A stretch of 60,730 nucleotides of DNA from Streptomyces sp. AP-93 (GTDB lineage Bacteria > Actinomycetota > Actinomycetes > Streptomycetales > Streptomycetaceae). Position numbers and translations under genes: made by a program. This document shows positions 31,240-40,567 of the stretch, one piece after another. The DNA is taken from the NCBI RefSeq assembly GCF_022808175.1, contig NZ_JALGBX010000038.1, positions 1 to 60,730 of the forward strand. Reading direction: 5' to 3'. Each line of letters opens with the position of its first letter. The stretch's first letter is position 1. The notes under the pieces were generated by a model, which saw only the letters and a list, made by a program, of their open reading frames with translations, was not told the origin of the DNA and ran no database searches.

Positions 31240-32228
31240 CCGAGCTGACCGCCCGCGACGTCCAGGACGCCGCCGCCAACCTCGAACCGGTCGCCGCCCG
31301 AACCCCGGCCCTCTCCGCCCTCTCCCTCGACCAGGCCGCCGGCTGGCCCGTCGTGTGCAAGGCCGAGAGCCTCCAGCGCACCGGCTCCTTCAAGTTCCGC
31401 GGCGCCTACCACCACGCCTCCTCCCTCCCCGCGAAGGAACGCGCCCGCGGCCTGATCGGCGCATCGTCCGGGAACCACGCCCAGGCCCTGGCCCTCACCG
31501 GCCGGCTCCTGGAAGTACCGGCCACGGTCGTCATCCCCGCCGACGCCCCGGCCCCGAAGGTTGAAGGTGTCCGCGCGCTCGGCGGCCGCGTTGTCACCTA
31601 CCGCCGCGGCTCCGAGGACCGCGACGCCCTTGTGGCCGACATCGCCGCCCAGGGCGATCTAGCCGTCGTCCCCTCGGCGAACTCCCGGCACATCATGGCC
31701 GGGGCCGGGACCGTAGCCCTTGAGCTGCTGGCCGAGCACCCTGAGATCGAGACCCTCGTCGTTCCGGTCGGCGGCGGCGGACTGGCCGCCGGATCCGCCA
31801 CGATCGCCAAGCACCTCCACCCCGGCATCAAGGTCATCGGCGTTGAACCCGAGGAAGGGGCCGACACCCTCCTGTCGATGCGCTGCGGCCAGCGCATCGC
31901 ACTGCCCGAGGCCCCCGTCACCATCGCCGACGGACTCGGCCACAGCAGCCCCTCCCCGCTGACCTGGGCCGTGAACTCCAAGCTCCTCGATACGGTGGTG
32001 ACCGTGACCGACCAGGACATCACCACCGCCATGGCGTTCGCGTTCCGGCACCTGAAGCTCGTCGTCGAACCCAGTGGCGCCTGCGCCCTCGCCGCCGTCC
32101 TCAGCGGCCAGATCCCCCACCAGTCGGGGACGATCGGGGTGGTGATCTCCGGCGGCGGCGTGGACCTGCCCACCTTCCAGCGGCTGATCGACCATCCCGC
32201 CCACCGGAAGGACCGCGTCCATGTCTGA
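31236..32228 (+). CDS. PLP-dependent threonine/serine dehydratase-like enzyme
   Basis: The product is 330 aa, PLP fold type II. The Schiff-base lysine lies in TGSFKFRGA (~residue 53), the substrate loop is SSGNHAQALA, and the phosphate-binding GGGGLAAG is at ~182. No regulatory ACT domain is present, so it resembles catabolic dehydratases or serine racemase. It may supply a D- or dehydroamino acid to the two ligases. It overlaps both neighbours (4 and 8 bases). Confidence 0.87.
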   Translation: MTELTARDVQDAAANLEPVAARTPALSALSLDQAAGWPVVCKAESLQRTGSFKFRGAYHHASSLPAKERARGLIGASSGNHAQALALTGRLLEVPATVVIPADAPAPKVEGVRALGGRVVTYRRGSEDRDALVADIAAQGDLAVVPSANSRHIMAGAGTVALELLAEHPEIETLVVPVGGGGLAAGSATIAKHLHPGIKVIGVEPEEGADTLLSMRCGQRIALPEAPVTIADGLGHSSPSPLTWAVNSKLLDTVVTVTDQDITTAMAFAFRHLKLVVEPSGACALAAVLSGQIPHQSGTIGVVISGGGVDLPTFQRLIDHPAHRKDRVHV

Positions 32229-32832
32229 ACTGCAGTTCCCCACCGTCACGCAGTACGCCAGCCCGGACCTGATCACCGCGATCGCCTACGAGGGCCACGA
32301 CCGCGGAGACGATCCCCGCTGGGCCGAGTCCGGCGCCCCCGACCTCGACACCTACCGCCGATGGTGCGGCCACATGTGCGGCATCGCCTGCCTGCGCATG
32401 GCCATCCTCGCCCGCCACGGCGACGCACCCACCCTGTTCGAACTCCTCGACGGCGCCCGCAAGTACGGCGCCTACACCGAGGACCCGGACACCGGATCGA
32501 TCCGCGGCCTGATCTACGCGCCGTTCGCCCAGTACGTCGCAGACGCCCACCACCGGGTCGACGCTGAGGTGCACCCGTCCCTGACGGTGCCCGACCTCCT
32601 GGCCCTGCTCGACTCCGGACGGCTCGTGATGACCTCCGTCCACAAGGAGATCCGCCGTCCCGAAAACCCGGCCCCCGGCAAGGGCGGGCACCTCGTCCTC
32701 GTCACCGGCCATCACGGCGACACGCTGTACTTCCGCAACCCCTCCGGCCACACCGAACAGGCCCGCACCGCGACCCTGCCCGTGGCCGAGTTCGCCGAGT
32801 TCTTCGCAGGCCGGGGAGTATCCCTGACCTGA
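32221..32832 (+). CDS. C39-like cysteine peptidase-fold protein
   Basis: The product is 203 aa. A papain-like C39 layout is visible: the probable nucleophile in WCGHMCGIACLRMAI (~residues 47-60), histidine in GGHLVLVTGHHG (~155-166), and FRNPSGH for the third residue. C39 domains process peptide leaders in transport, but stand-alone ones also act in maturation or as transferases. Its start overlaps the dehydratase stop. It has no signal peptide, so it acts in the cytoplasm. Confidence 0.7.
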   Translation: MSELQFPTVTQYASPDLITAIAYEGHDRGDDPRWAESGAPDLDTYRRWCGHMCGIACLRMAILARHGDAPTLFELLDGARKYGAYTEDPDTGSIRGLIYAPFAQYVADAHHRVDAEVHPSLTVPDLLALLDSGRLVMTSVHKEIRRPENPAPGKGGHLVLVTGHHGDTLYFRNPSGHTEQARTATLPVAEFAEFFAGRGVSLT

Positions 32833-32928
32833 TACTCCGCAACGCGCTGCAACATCGCTGGGGGCGCGTCGCACACGCCCCCAGCGGTGCCCTCCAGCGG
32901 TGCGGAACGGGGGTGTGGTGGTGCGCCG

Positions 32929-35628
32929 TCACCTGGTTTCGCGTAGGTGCGCTTGCCGGGTGGCGACCAGGGTGCGCCAGCGCTGCTGAACGGTTTGCTC
33001 GTCCTCAAGCCACCGTACGGGCGAGGCGGGCTGGGGGAGGTCGCCGAAGGCGGCGGCGATGTGGGCGCAGTAGGTGTAGCCGCCGGTAGTGGTCGACTCG
33101 TTCAGCCGGTGGACGGTGGTGGCCAGGTCGTGGTGGTTGCCGAGGACGGCGTGATGGAAGGCGAGGGCGACGTCCAGGGTGGGGCCCAGCCAGGTGAGTC
33201 CGGCGACGGTGAGTTCGGTGCGCAGGGTCTGGGCGCGGTCGGTGACGTCGGGGGAGCCGGCGTCGCGGATGAGGGCTGCGATGTGGGTGATCAGGGTGGT
33301 GGCGCGCTGGGCGAGGCCGTCCAGGAGCTGGGTGGCCAGTGTGATCTCGTCGTCGGCGCGGGCGGGGTCGGTGAAGGCGACGGCGAGGGTGAGGCGGGCC
33401 TGGGAGATGGCCTGTTCTCCGGCATTGCCGTGCTGTTCGGCCTGCTGCCGGGCCCTCTCGCAGGCGGTGATGGCACGGTCGAGGTCCGCGTGGGCCCACC
33501 AGATGTCGCCCAAGACGCGCTGCTCGCGGCCTTCGAAGCCCAGGCCGTCGGCGGCGGCGAGCGCGGTGGGGAAGTCTCCGTCGATGCGGGCGGCGTCGGC
33601 GAGGCCGCGACGGGCGCGAAGGGCGAGCCGGCCGCCGCCGGCCGCGACCTGCGCCATGCCCTGGCGGGAGACCTCGTTGCGACCGATGTCCCGGTTGGCC
33701 TTGGCCCGGTAGTACTCGGCCATCTCGGCGAGTTCACCGGGGAGCAGGCCGGTGGCGAGGACGGTGGTAAGGCGTTCCACGGTGAGTTCGCGGTGTTCGC
33801 GCTGGCGGCGGGCAAGGGCGGTCAGCAGCTCGGCCAGCGCGCCAGCCGGGGTGTCCAGTGGCGTGTTGGAGCCCTGGCCGATGGTGGCCGTGTCGGTCTG
33901 GGTGGGGGCGGGCGGGGCGAGCGGTTCCCAGACGGCATCGCTGTCGTACGCGATGGCGGCCTGGGTGAGCCACAGAAGGTCGGTGAGCCGGTGGTCCCGA
34001 GCCAGACGAAGGCCTTGGCGCAGGCAGGCGACGAGCAGGGTGCGGCCGCTGGCGGCGGTGGGGGTGCTCTGCCATTGGTCTCCGAGCGCGGCGAGGGCTC
34101 GTTCGGCGGCGCGCTGCCAGTCGGTGTGGGTCCAGCCGTCGTCGGTGTGGTCGTCGGCGGTCTGCAGCGCGGAGCGGATCGCGCCGTGGAGGTGGTAGGG
34201 CCAGATCGCGTAGGGGTCCTCGGTCACCATGGGCCGCTCGGTGAGCCGCCGGGCCGGTGCCTGGTGGGCCATGCCCGCGGAACGGGTGGCCAGTTCCAGA
34301 TCGAAGGCGTCCAGCAGGGACACGCTGCGCAGGACGTGCCGTTCCTCGGTAGTGAGGTCGGAGAGAGTGCGCGCGATCAGGGCGGGGAAGGTGTGGTCGA
34401 AGTCGCCGGGGGCGGGGACGAGGCCGGTGCGCCTGATCTCCAGGAAGCGGGCGACGGCCAGGTCCAGGTGGAGCGGCAGGCCGTGCGAACGCTCGCCGAT
34501 CACGGCACGGATGGCCGGGCCGATCAGGGGCTGTCCGTCGTGGCTGAGGCGGCGGGCAAGGTAGGTGTCGCAATCCTCGGGAGAGAAGTCGCCGATAAGG
34601 ACCTGACGCCCCTGCCCGGGAGCGGGCCGAGCAGCGCGGGCGGCCGGGATACCGGTGGCGGGCAGGTTCAGGCCCGGCCACGCGCTGGCGCCCGTGTAGT
34701 CGAGCTGGCCTTGCAGGCCCTCATCGGCCCACTGCAAGCGTGAGCGGCCGGTGATGACGAAGAAGGCGTTCGGCATCAGCCACACCACCCGCTGGATGAG
34801 CCGCTCCAGGTCGCGGTGGGTGCGGTCCCCGACGTCCTCGAAGGTGTCCAGCAGGATGACCGGCACCCGCCGTCGGTCCGCAGGTAGTTGGGCGAGCTCC
34901 CAGGCCAGCAGGTGCGGGTAGAAGGACAACGCCTCTAGACTCGGCTCGGCCTCCAACAGCCCTTGCAGCCGGGCGCAGCCGGCCAGCGCCCTAACGGTCT
35001 GCCGGTGCTCGCGCAGCGCCTTCGTAAGGGAGCTGGTCAGCTGGCCGATGGCAGACCCGACGGTGCCGGGCAGCAGCAGCGTCTGGGCGACATCGGCGAG
35101 CGCGGACTGGACCTGCTGCCCCATGCCCTTGCCGAACCGGGCGGCAAGGCCACCGCGGCGCAGGTACTCCTCCAGGCTCTCGCCGGGGTGCTGGGCATCC
35201 CAGTAGCGGCGCAGCGCGATGTCGAAGGCGGGCAGCGGGCGCCCCAACTCGGCCAGGGCGGCGCGGATCGTGAGCACCAAGTCCTCGAACGAGGTACCGA
35301 TGGAACGGGAGAGATCGATCCGTACGGGCAGGATTCGTTCCCGGGGCCAGGCGGGCTCGCCCCACTGCACCGGGCGCTGGGCGGCGCTGGCGAGCGCGGC
35401 CTCCAACTTCCGAGACAGGGTCGTCTTGCCAACGCCGCCGACCCCGTGGAGGACGATCACATTCCGACGGGGGGCTTCGAGATCCTCGACATTGAAGGCT
35501 TCGCTGGCCACGTACCGCAGGTGTTCCTGGAGCGCCGCGGAGACCAGTTCCCACTGGCGTTGGCGGTTGGTGAACGCCTCGGTGGCGTTGACGGGGTCGT
35601 TGGAGCTGAACAGCGCACGAAGATCCAT
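32929..35628 (-). CDS. STAND (NB-ARC-like) ATPase with helical repeats
   Basis: The product is 899 aa. P-loop GVGGVGKTT at ~62-70, Walker B region VPVILLDTFEDV near 255, sensor-like FFVITGRSRLQW near 287. The rest is helical, with TPR-like repeats in the C-terminal half. STAND proteins are switch ATPases in signalling or phage defence. No obvious effector domain is fused: the N-terminus is only a short helical segment. ATG at 35628 after GGGGGG is preferred to the ATG 21 bases upstream. It is a lone gene between the ligase locus and the toxin locus. Confidence 0.78.
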   Translation of the reverse strand: MDLRALFSSNDPVNATEAFTNRQRQWELVSAALQEHLRYVASEAFNVEDLEAPRRNVIVLHGVGGVGKTTLSRKLEAALASAAQRPVQWGEPAWPRERILPVRIDLSRSIGTSFEDLVLTIRAALAELGRPLPAFDIALRRYWDAQHPGESLEEYLRRGGLAARFGKGMGQQVQSALADVAQTLLLPGTVGSAIGQLTSSLTKALREHRQTVRALAGCARLQGLLEAEPSLEALSFYPHLLAWELAQLPADRRRVPVILLDTFEDVGDRTHRDLERLIQRVVWLMPNAFFVITGRSRLQWADEGLQGQLDYTGASAWPGLNLPATGIPAARAARPAPGQGRQVLIGDFSPEDCDTYLARRLSHDGQPLIGPAIRAVIGERSHGLPLHLDLAVARFLEIRRTGLVPAPGDFDHTFPALIARTLSDLTTEERHVLRSVSLLDAFDLELATRSAGMAHQAPARRLTERPMVTEDPYAIWPYHLHGAIRSALQTADDHTDDGWTHTDWQRAAERALAALGDQWQSTPTAASGRTLLVACLRQGLRLARDHRLTDLLWLTQAAIAYDSDAVWEPLAPPAPTQTDTATIGQGSNTPLDTPAGALAELLTALARRQREHRELTVERLTTVLATGLLPGELAEMAEYYRAKANRDIGRNEVSRQGMAQVAAGGGRLALRARRGLADAARIDGDFPTALAAADGLGFEGREQRVLGDIWWAHADLDRAITACERARQQAEQHGNAGEQAISQARLTLAVAFTDPARADDEITLATQLLDGLAQRATTLITHIAALIRDAGSPDVTDRAQTLRTELTVAGLTWLGPTLDVALAFHHAVLGNHHDLATTVHRLNESTTTGGYTYCAHIAAAFGDLPQPASPVRWLEDEQTVQQRWRTLVATRQAHLRETR

Positions 35629-35841
35629 GGGCCCCCCAAGGTCGATCATGAGGGCGTCAACCTATGCCGCCCGGCCCCCGCAAGGCAGCCACCCACCACA
35701 CACAGACTCATATCAGCCGGGGACCGGCCGGTTCTCGGCCATCGCGTGGCACCCAGGCTCCGCGGCCCCGCCTTGCCGGGGCGCGCGACGGTCACCGACA
35801 ATGATCCATTTGCCCCTACTCCAGAGCCCGAGGCGGTTGGC

Positions 35842-36153
35842 GTGAACGACAACGAACAGGCATCTCCTTCCCCGGACGCATCCCGGCACGGCCTTGCCGG
35901 GCAGAGCGCCGGCGCCGACTACGAGACCGCGCTCGAGACGGTGGGACAAGTGATCACTTGGTACACCGAGCGGATCCTGGCAGAACGCCGCTCGGACAGG
36001 CCGGACGAGCAGCTCCTGGAGCAGATGATGTCCCGCCGCCAGGCGTGCGTTGACGACCAGGAGAGGCTGGAGGACGCCGGCGCCGAGGAGACCGCCCGGA
36101 TCGCGGCCGCCTACGACGCCCTGCTCGATGAACTGGAGTCGGCCGGACCCTGA
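35842..36153 (+). CDS. Small helical protein, candidate antitoxin
   Basis: The product is 103 aa. After a disordered start, residues ~25-100 are strongly helical and acidic (YETALETVGQVITWYTERIL; VDDQERLEDAGAEETARIAA), as expected of a three-helix bundle like epsilon antitoxins. It converges on the zeta-like gene, and their 3' ends overlap by 43 bases. Epsilon normally precedes zeta on the same strand, so this arrangement is unusual. Antitoxin function is inferred from context. Confidence 0.6.
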   Translation: MNDNEQASPSPDASRHGLAGQSAGADYETALETVGQVITWYTERILAERRSDRPDEQLLEQMMSRRQACVDDQERLEDAGAEETARIAAAYDALLDELESAGP

Positions 36154-38006
36154 CAGCCGCCCGGACCGGATCGCACGGGCAGGGGCAGAGCAGCCGGGAC
36201 GGCTCCCTGAGCCAGACTGTGCGGCCGCAGGTGCACCGGCATCAGCGGCGCGGCCAGACGGCTGATAGCCCCCAGCTCGTCCCGGTGCTGGGGCAGCACG
36301 CTCCGCAGCCGGCGCTGTACGGCGAAGAACCGGGACGCCTCCTCGGCGCCGTAGGGGCGCAACTGCTCATCGGCCAGGGCCTGGGCAGCGCCGTACGGCA
36401 GCAGCCCGCCGACGCGCTCGCCGCGGTGGACTGCGTGGCCGTCCGCGCGCATCACCACCACCGAGTCCACCGCCCCGCTCTCCTCCGCGGCCGCCACCAC
36501 CTGACCAAGAACGGCGAGGCAGTCGTCGTGACGGTCGGCACGGACCAGAGGGGCGGGCCTGCTCCCGTGCCGGCTCACCTCCGCGTAGCGGGCGAGACCG
36601 GCCTGCCGGGAGTCCGCGGCGCGTACCGCCAGGACCGCCAGTTCCACGCGGTATCCCGCCTGCCGGTACAGGGCCGCGCCGGCGAGGAACTCGCCCACGG
36701 TGTCCGGGGCGGTCTCGATGACCACGTTGCCCCGCCGCGCGCGGACGTCGGCCTCGGCCCGGGCCTGCCAGGCGCGGTAGTCGCCGCGGATCCGTAGCTC
36801 GGCGGTGTACGGCTCTGTCCGCAGCAGCTGCCGGTAGTCCGGGTGCGCCTCCATGAACCGGGCAGCGCTGATTCGCAGGGCCCGCCCGGTCAGCGCCTGG
36901 CGGACCAGCCGGGCAGCGCGGGTCTTGCCGGCCCCCGGCTGCCCCATCACGTACACAGCAACCGGCCGTTCCCGCGACTCGAAGCACAGGGACGGCGCGA
37001 TCAGCTCGTCGTAGATCCACCGGTGCTCCTCAGCGGAAAGCCGGTGATAGTCGACCCCGGGCAACTCCCGCCGCGGCTGCGCCACGCGCCTGACCGGCTC
37101 GGCCAGGGCGGCGGCGCGCTCGGCATCCCGCTGCACGGCCAGCCCCCAGTCCTCGGGCACGTGCCCGCCCGGCGCGGTGCGGTGGGCACGCCGGTCAGCT
37201 TCAGCCAGCCGCCGGCGGAACAGCCCGGTCTCCACAGCACTCCACGGGCGCGCCCGCTCCGCAACGACCGCCTGCCCCGCCCCCGCCGGACCGTGCTCGC
37301 TGGAGACCGCGCCGCTGTCGTACAGGGCCGGCCCCACCGCCGCATTCCGCCCCACCACGACCACACGGTCCGCCAGACGCTCGGCCTCGCAGGCCTCCAG
37401 GGAGGCCACCAGGCCTGCCGCGCACCGGTCGTGGTTCTCCCACGACACGTACCGGGCCCGCCCAGCCACGGCCAGCCGCAAGTACCGGTCCAGCACACCG
37501 AGCTGGCTCACCGCCTCCGGCACGGCCAGGGCGACGACCTCGATCCTGTAGCCGGCCTGCCGGTACGCAGCAGCTGACCCGCGGAACACCTCGGGATCGG
37601 CCAGGGGAGTCTCCACCACTACGTCGCACCGCAGCGCCCGTGCCTGCGCCTCGACTTCGGCCTGCCACCAGTACGTCTGCGGCCGCACCCTGACCCCGGC
37701 GGTACGCACGTCCTCCTCGAGGAAGGTCCGGTAGTGGGGGTGGACGGCCTTGTACTCGTCGTGGTCCACCCGCACCGCACCGCCCCGCTGGCCCAGTGCC
37801 GCGTGCACCAGGTCCGCCACGAGCGACTTGCCGCTGCCCGGCTGTCCAGCGACGAACACCACCACAGGCTGCCGCTGGGGCACCGCGCCCTGCACGGCGC
37901 CCGGGAGCACGGTCGCCGTCAGGACCGACTGGCTCCAGTCACCGGCCAGGTCCACGGCTGACTGCAGGTCTGGTAATGGCGCCTGGGGCTGGGATGACGA
38001 GCTCAC
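36111..38006 (-). CDS. Tandem zeta-toxin protein
   Basis: The product is 631 aa with two zeta-type P-loop kinase domains. Domain 1: GQPGSGKS at ~54-61 with VDHDEYKAVHPHY, the expected catalytic Asp region. Domain 2: GQPGAGKT at ~355-362, but the matching segment reads ISAARFMEAHPDY, so the Asp is absent. Zeta toxins phosphorylate UDP-N-acetylglucosamine and block wall synthesis. Domain 2 may be a pseudo-kinase that regulates domain 1 or has other specificity. I chose the GTG at 38006 because GGAGGAG sits right before it. Confidence 0.82.
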   Translation of the reverse strand: MSSSSQPQAPLPDLQSAVDLAGDWSQSVLTATVLPGAVQGAVPQRQPVVVFVAGQPGSGKSLVADLVHAALGQRGGAVRVDHDEYKAVHPHYRTFLEEDVRTAGVRVRPQTYWWQAEVEAQARALRCDVVVETPLADPEVFRGSAAAYRQAGYRIEVVALAVPEAVSQLGVLDRYLRLAVAGRARYVSWENHDRCAAGLVASLEACEAERLADRVVVVGRNAAVGPALYDSGAVSSEHGPAGAGQAVVAERARPWSAVETGLFRRRLAEADRRAHRTAPGGHVPEDWGLAVQRDAERAAALAEPVRRVAQPRRELPGVDYHRLSAEEHRWIYDELIAPSLCFESRERPVAVYVMGQPGAGKTRAARLVRQALTGRALRISAARFMEAHPDYRQLLRTEPYTAELRIRGDYRAWQARAEADVRARRGNVVIETAPDTVGEFLAGAALYRQAGYRVELAVLAVRAADSRQAGLARYAEVSRHGSRPAPLVRADRHDDCLAVLGQVVAAAEESGAVDSVVVMRADGHAVHRGERVGGLLPYGAAQALADEQLRPYGAEEASRFFAVQRRLRSVLPQHRDELGAISRLAAPLMPVHLRPHSLAQGAVPAALPLPVRSGPGGCQGPADSSSSSRAS

Positions 38007-38094
38007 GTACTCCTCCACGGACAGATCACGGTGCGGGCTGAGGCATGTGCAAGATCACGTGGCCGGGTCTGGCCAGGCAGGAGGCGCACACGCT

Positions 38095-38625
38095 CTACTC
38101 GGGCTGGGTTCCGGCCGGACAGCGCTCGTCGAACCAGGTGAGGAACTCGGTGACGGAACCGATCCGGGCGATCCGTTCGTGGATGGCCCGCTGGTCGTGA
38201 CCGGCGATGAAATGGCTGGCCCCCGAGACGGCCTCACCGCAACCGCATCCGCACACGCGGCCGTCGAAGTGGGGGTCGTAGTGGTACTTGATCGGGTTCC
38301 TCAGGCCGACGACCGGAGATGGCTTATCGACGTAGTGCTGCCAGACGGGGTGCTTCTCGGTGAGAACCTCCCCCTCGATCACCCGCCGGCCGTCCGGGTC
38401 CCGCTGGTCCACGCCGTTCGAGGCGCGGATCCGGTGGATCTCCACCGCGGCCTTCACGAATCCGTCCACGGTGAACAGGACATAGTGCTCGCGGTCGGCG
38501 GCCACACCCAGGACCCAGCGGCCCCGGTTGACCTCGTAGATCTCCTGCTCGCTCATGCCCGGCGCGTAACCGACCCAGGTGCGGCCCATGGGGCAGGGCA
38601 ACTCCGCTTCCGTGAGGATGCGCAT
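38095..38625 (-). CDS. Hypothetical protein with CxCGCG zinc-like motif
   Basis: The product is 176 aa. The middle resembles a small alpha/beta domain (GRWVLGVAADREHYVLFTVD); the C-terminus carries VCGCGCGEAV then HFIAGHDQRAIHERI, a Cys/His cluster likely to bind zinc and common in actinobacterial hypothetical proteins. The start is uncertain: there is no good ribosome site at 38625, and GTG or ATG codons lie upstream. An inverted repeat at 38660 lies in its promoter region. Confidence 0.6.
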   Translation of the reverse strand: MRILTEAELPCPMGRTWVGYAPGMSEQEIYEVNRGRWVLGVAADREHYVLFTVDGFVKAAVEIHRIRASNGVDQRDPDGRRVIEGEVLTEKHPVWQHYVDKPSPVVGLRNPIKYHYDPHFDGRVCGCGCGEAVSGASHFIAGHDQRAIHERIARIGSVTEFLTWFDERCPAGTQPE

Positions 38626-38659
38626 ATCCGTCAAGGTGATGTGCAGCACGAGTACCCAT

Positions 38660-38691
38660 CCATCCCGGGATTCTTGTGTATCCCGGGATGG
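38660..38691. promoter_or_regulatory. Inverted repeat upstream of zinc-motif gene
   Basis: CCATCCCGGGAT and ATCCCGGGATGG are perfect 12-base arms separated by 8 bases: an operator-like site. GTATATGTCC, relatively AT-rich, lies next to it. Confidence 0.5.
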
Positions 38692-38897
38692 AATGTATAT
38701 GTCCTGAGTGGAAACCCGCAAGGCCCGGGATCGTTGGGTATTGCGGCCGGTAGTCCAAGAGCGCGAGAAGGCGAGAGCAATGCTCAAGACCTGTGGATCG
38801 GGCTCGGGTTGGCATGCGAAGGGCGTACCTTCCCGAATGATCCTGTGATGGTCATCGAGTAGGCCGACGTTGGCGCGTCGGTCGGGAAGGCACGCCC

Positions 38898-40151
38898 GTG
38901 CTCACGGTAGTCAACGAAGACGGCACGACGCCACATGGCTCTCTGATTGACGAGATCGTCCGCGAGGGCGCGAGGCGGATGCTGGCCGCCGCCCTGGAAG
39001 CAGAAGTCAACGCCTACATATCCGAGTTGGCCGATGAGCGGGACGATTCCGGCCGCCGTCTGGTCGTGCGCAACGGCTTCCATCAGCCGCGGAAGGTGAC
39101 GACCGCGGCCGGGGCGATCGAAGTGAAGGCCCCGCGGGTCAACGACAAGCGCGTCGACGAGGCCACCGGCGAACGCAAGCGGTTCTCCTCGGCGATCCTG
39201 CCGCCCTGGGCCCGTAAATCCCCGAAGATCAGCGAGGTGCTGCCGCTGCTCTACTTGCACGGCCTGTCGTCCGGTGACTTCGTGCCCGCGCTGGAGCAGT
39301 TCCTCGGCTCCTCCGCCGGCCTCTCACCCGCGACGATCACGCGGCTGACCGCGCAGTGGCAGTCCGACCACAAGGCGTTCATGGACCGCGATCTGTCCGC
39401 CACGGACTACGTCTACGTCTGGGCCGATGGCGTTCACCTGCGCATACGTCTGGAGGAGGCGAAGGCCGCCGTCCTGGTCATGGTCGGCGTGCGGGCCGAC
39501 GGCACCAAGGAACTGATCGCGATGACCGACGGCTACCGCGAGTCGTCCGAGGCCTGGGCGGGACTGATGCGGGACTGTGCCCGCCGGGGCATGCGGGCCC
39601 CGGTCCTGGCAGTCGGCGACGGGGCGCTCGGCTTCTGGAACGCGTTGAACGAGGTGTTCCCCCAGACCCGCCACCAGCGGTGCTGGGTGCACAAGACCGC
39701 GAACGTCCTCGACGCGCTGCCGAAGTCGGCCCAGCCCGCGGCCAAGCGCGCGATCCAGGAGATCTACAACGCCGAGGACAAGGAGCGTGCGGCCAAGGCC
39801 GTCGCCGCGTTCGCCAAGCAGTACGGTGCGAAATACCCCAAGGTCGTCAAGCGGATCACCGACGACGAGGAAGAACTGCTGGCGTTCTTCGACTTCCCCG
39901 CCGAGCACTGGATCCACCTGCGGACCACGAACCCGATCGAGTCGACCTTCGCCACCGTCCGGCTACGCACCAAGGTCACCAAGGGTGCCGGCAGCCGGGC
40001 CGCCGCCCTCGCCATGGTCTTCAAGCTCATCGAGTCAGCCCAGGAACGCTGGCGGGCCGTGAACGCACCCCACCTCGTCGCCCTGGTCCGGGCCGGCGCT
40101 TGCTTCGAACGCGGCCACCTCGTCGAACGCCCCGAGGCGATGGCGGCATGA
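38898..40151 (+). CDS. IS256-family transposase
   Basis: The product is 417 aa, full length. Motifs of the Mutator/IS256 DDE family: DEIVREGARRMLAAALEAEV near the start, YVYVWADGVHLRIR with the first Asp (~residue 175), AVGDGALGFWNALNEVFPQT with the second (~240), QRCWVHKTANVLDALP, and the Glu in RTTNPIESTFATVRLRT (~345). It looks intact. The stop overlaps the VOC start (ATGA). Confidence 0.95.
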   Translation: MLTVVNEDGTTPHGSLIDEIVREGARRMLAAALEAEVNAYISELADERDDSGRRLVVRNGFHQPRKVTTAAGAIEVKAPRVNDKRVDEATGERKRFSSAILPPWARKSPKISEVLPLLYLHGLSSGDFVPALEQFLGSSAGLSPATITRLTAQWQSDHKAFMDRDLSATDYVYVWADGVHLRIRLEEAKAAVLVMVGVRADGTKELIAMTDGYRESSEAWAGLMRDCARRGMRAPVLAVGDGALGFWNALNEVFPQTRHQRCWVHKTANVLDALPKSAQPAAKRAIQEIYNAEDKERAAKAVAAFAKQYGAKYPKVVKRITDDEEELLAFFDFPAEHWIHLRTTNPIESTFATVRLRTKVTKGAGSRAAALAMVFKLIESAQERWRAVNAPHLVALVRAGACFERGHLVERPEAMAA

Positions 40152-40567
40152 ACCGGCCCACCAGCGGCATGTTGCACCACGTCGAGCTGTGGGTGCCGGA
40201 CCTCGACCGCGCGGTCGCCTCTCTCGGCTGGCTCCTGGAGGCACTGGGCCACACCCTCTTCCAGAGCTGGAACAGCGGACGCAGCTGGCGGCTCGGGCCG
40301 ACCTACCTGGTCCTCGAGCAGTCCCCCGCCCTCACCGCCGACCGGCACGACCGCTGCCGGCCAGGGCTAAACCACCTGGCCTTTCACGTCGAAGACGACA
40401 CCGCGGTCGACCAGCTGGCCACCGACGCGGCACGGCACGGCTGGCATCTGATGTTCCCCGATCGGCATCCGCACGCCGGCGGCGCCCAGCACTATGCCGC
40501 CTACCTGGAGAACGACGACGGCTTCGAGATCGAACTCGTCGCGATCAACCCATCACAACGAAACTGA
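40148..40567 (+). CDS. VOC (glyoxalase-fold) protein carried by the IS
   Basis: The product is 139 aa with the vicinal-oxygen-chelate fold: LHHVELWVPDLDRAVASLGW at the start, RPGLNHLAFHVED in the middle, GFEIELVA at the end, giving His/His/Glu-type metal ligands. It is coupled to the transposase and lies inside the element ends, so it moves with it. Glyoxalase, bleomycin-binding or dioxygenase-like roles are all possible. Confidence 0.85.
   Translation: MNRPTSGMLHHVELWVPDLDRAVASLGWLLEALGHTLFQSWNSGRSWRLGPTYLVLEQSPALTADRHDRCRPGLNHLAFHVEDDTAVDQLATDAARHGWHLMFPDRHPHAGGAQHYAAYLENDDGFEIELVAINPSQRN

Noticed and set aside
32947..34743. Forward Gly/Val-rich open frame opposite the STAND gene
   Set aside because: Shadow frame; the reverse strand has P-loop and Walker B motifs with normal codon use.
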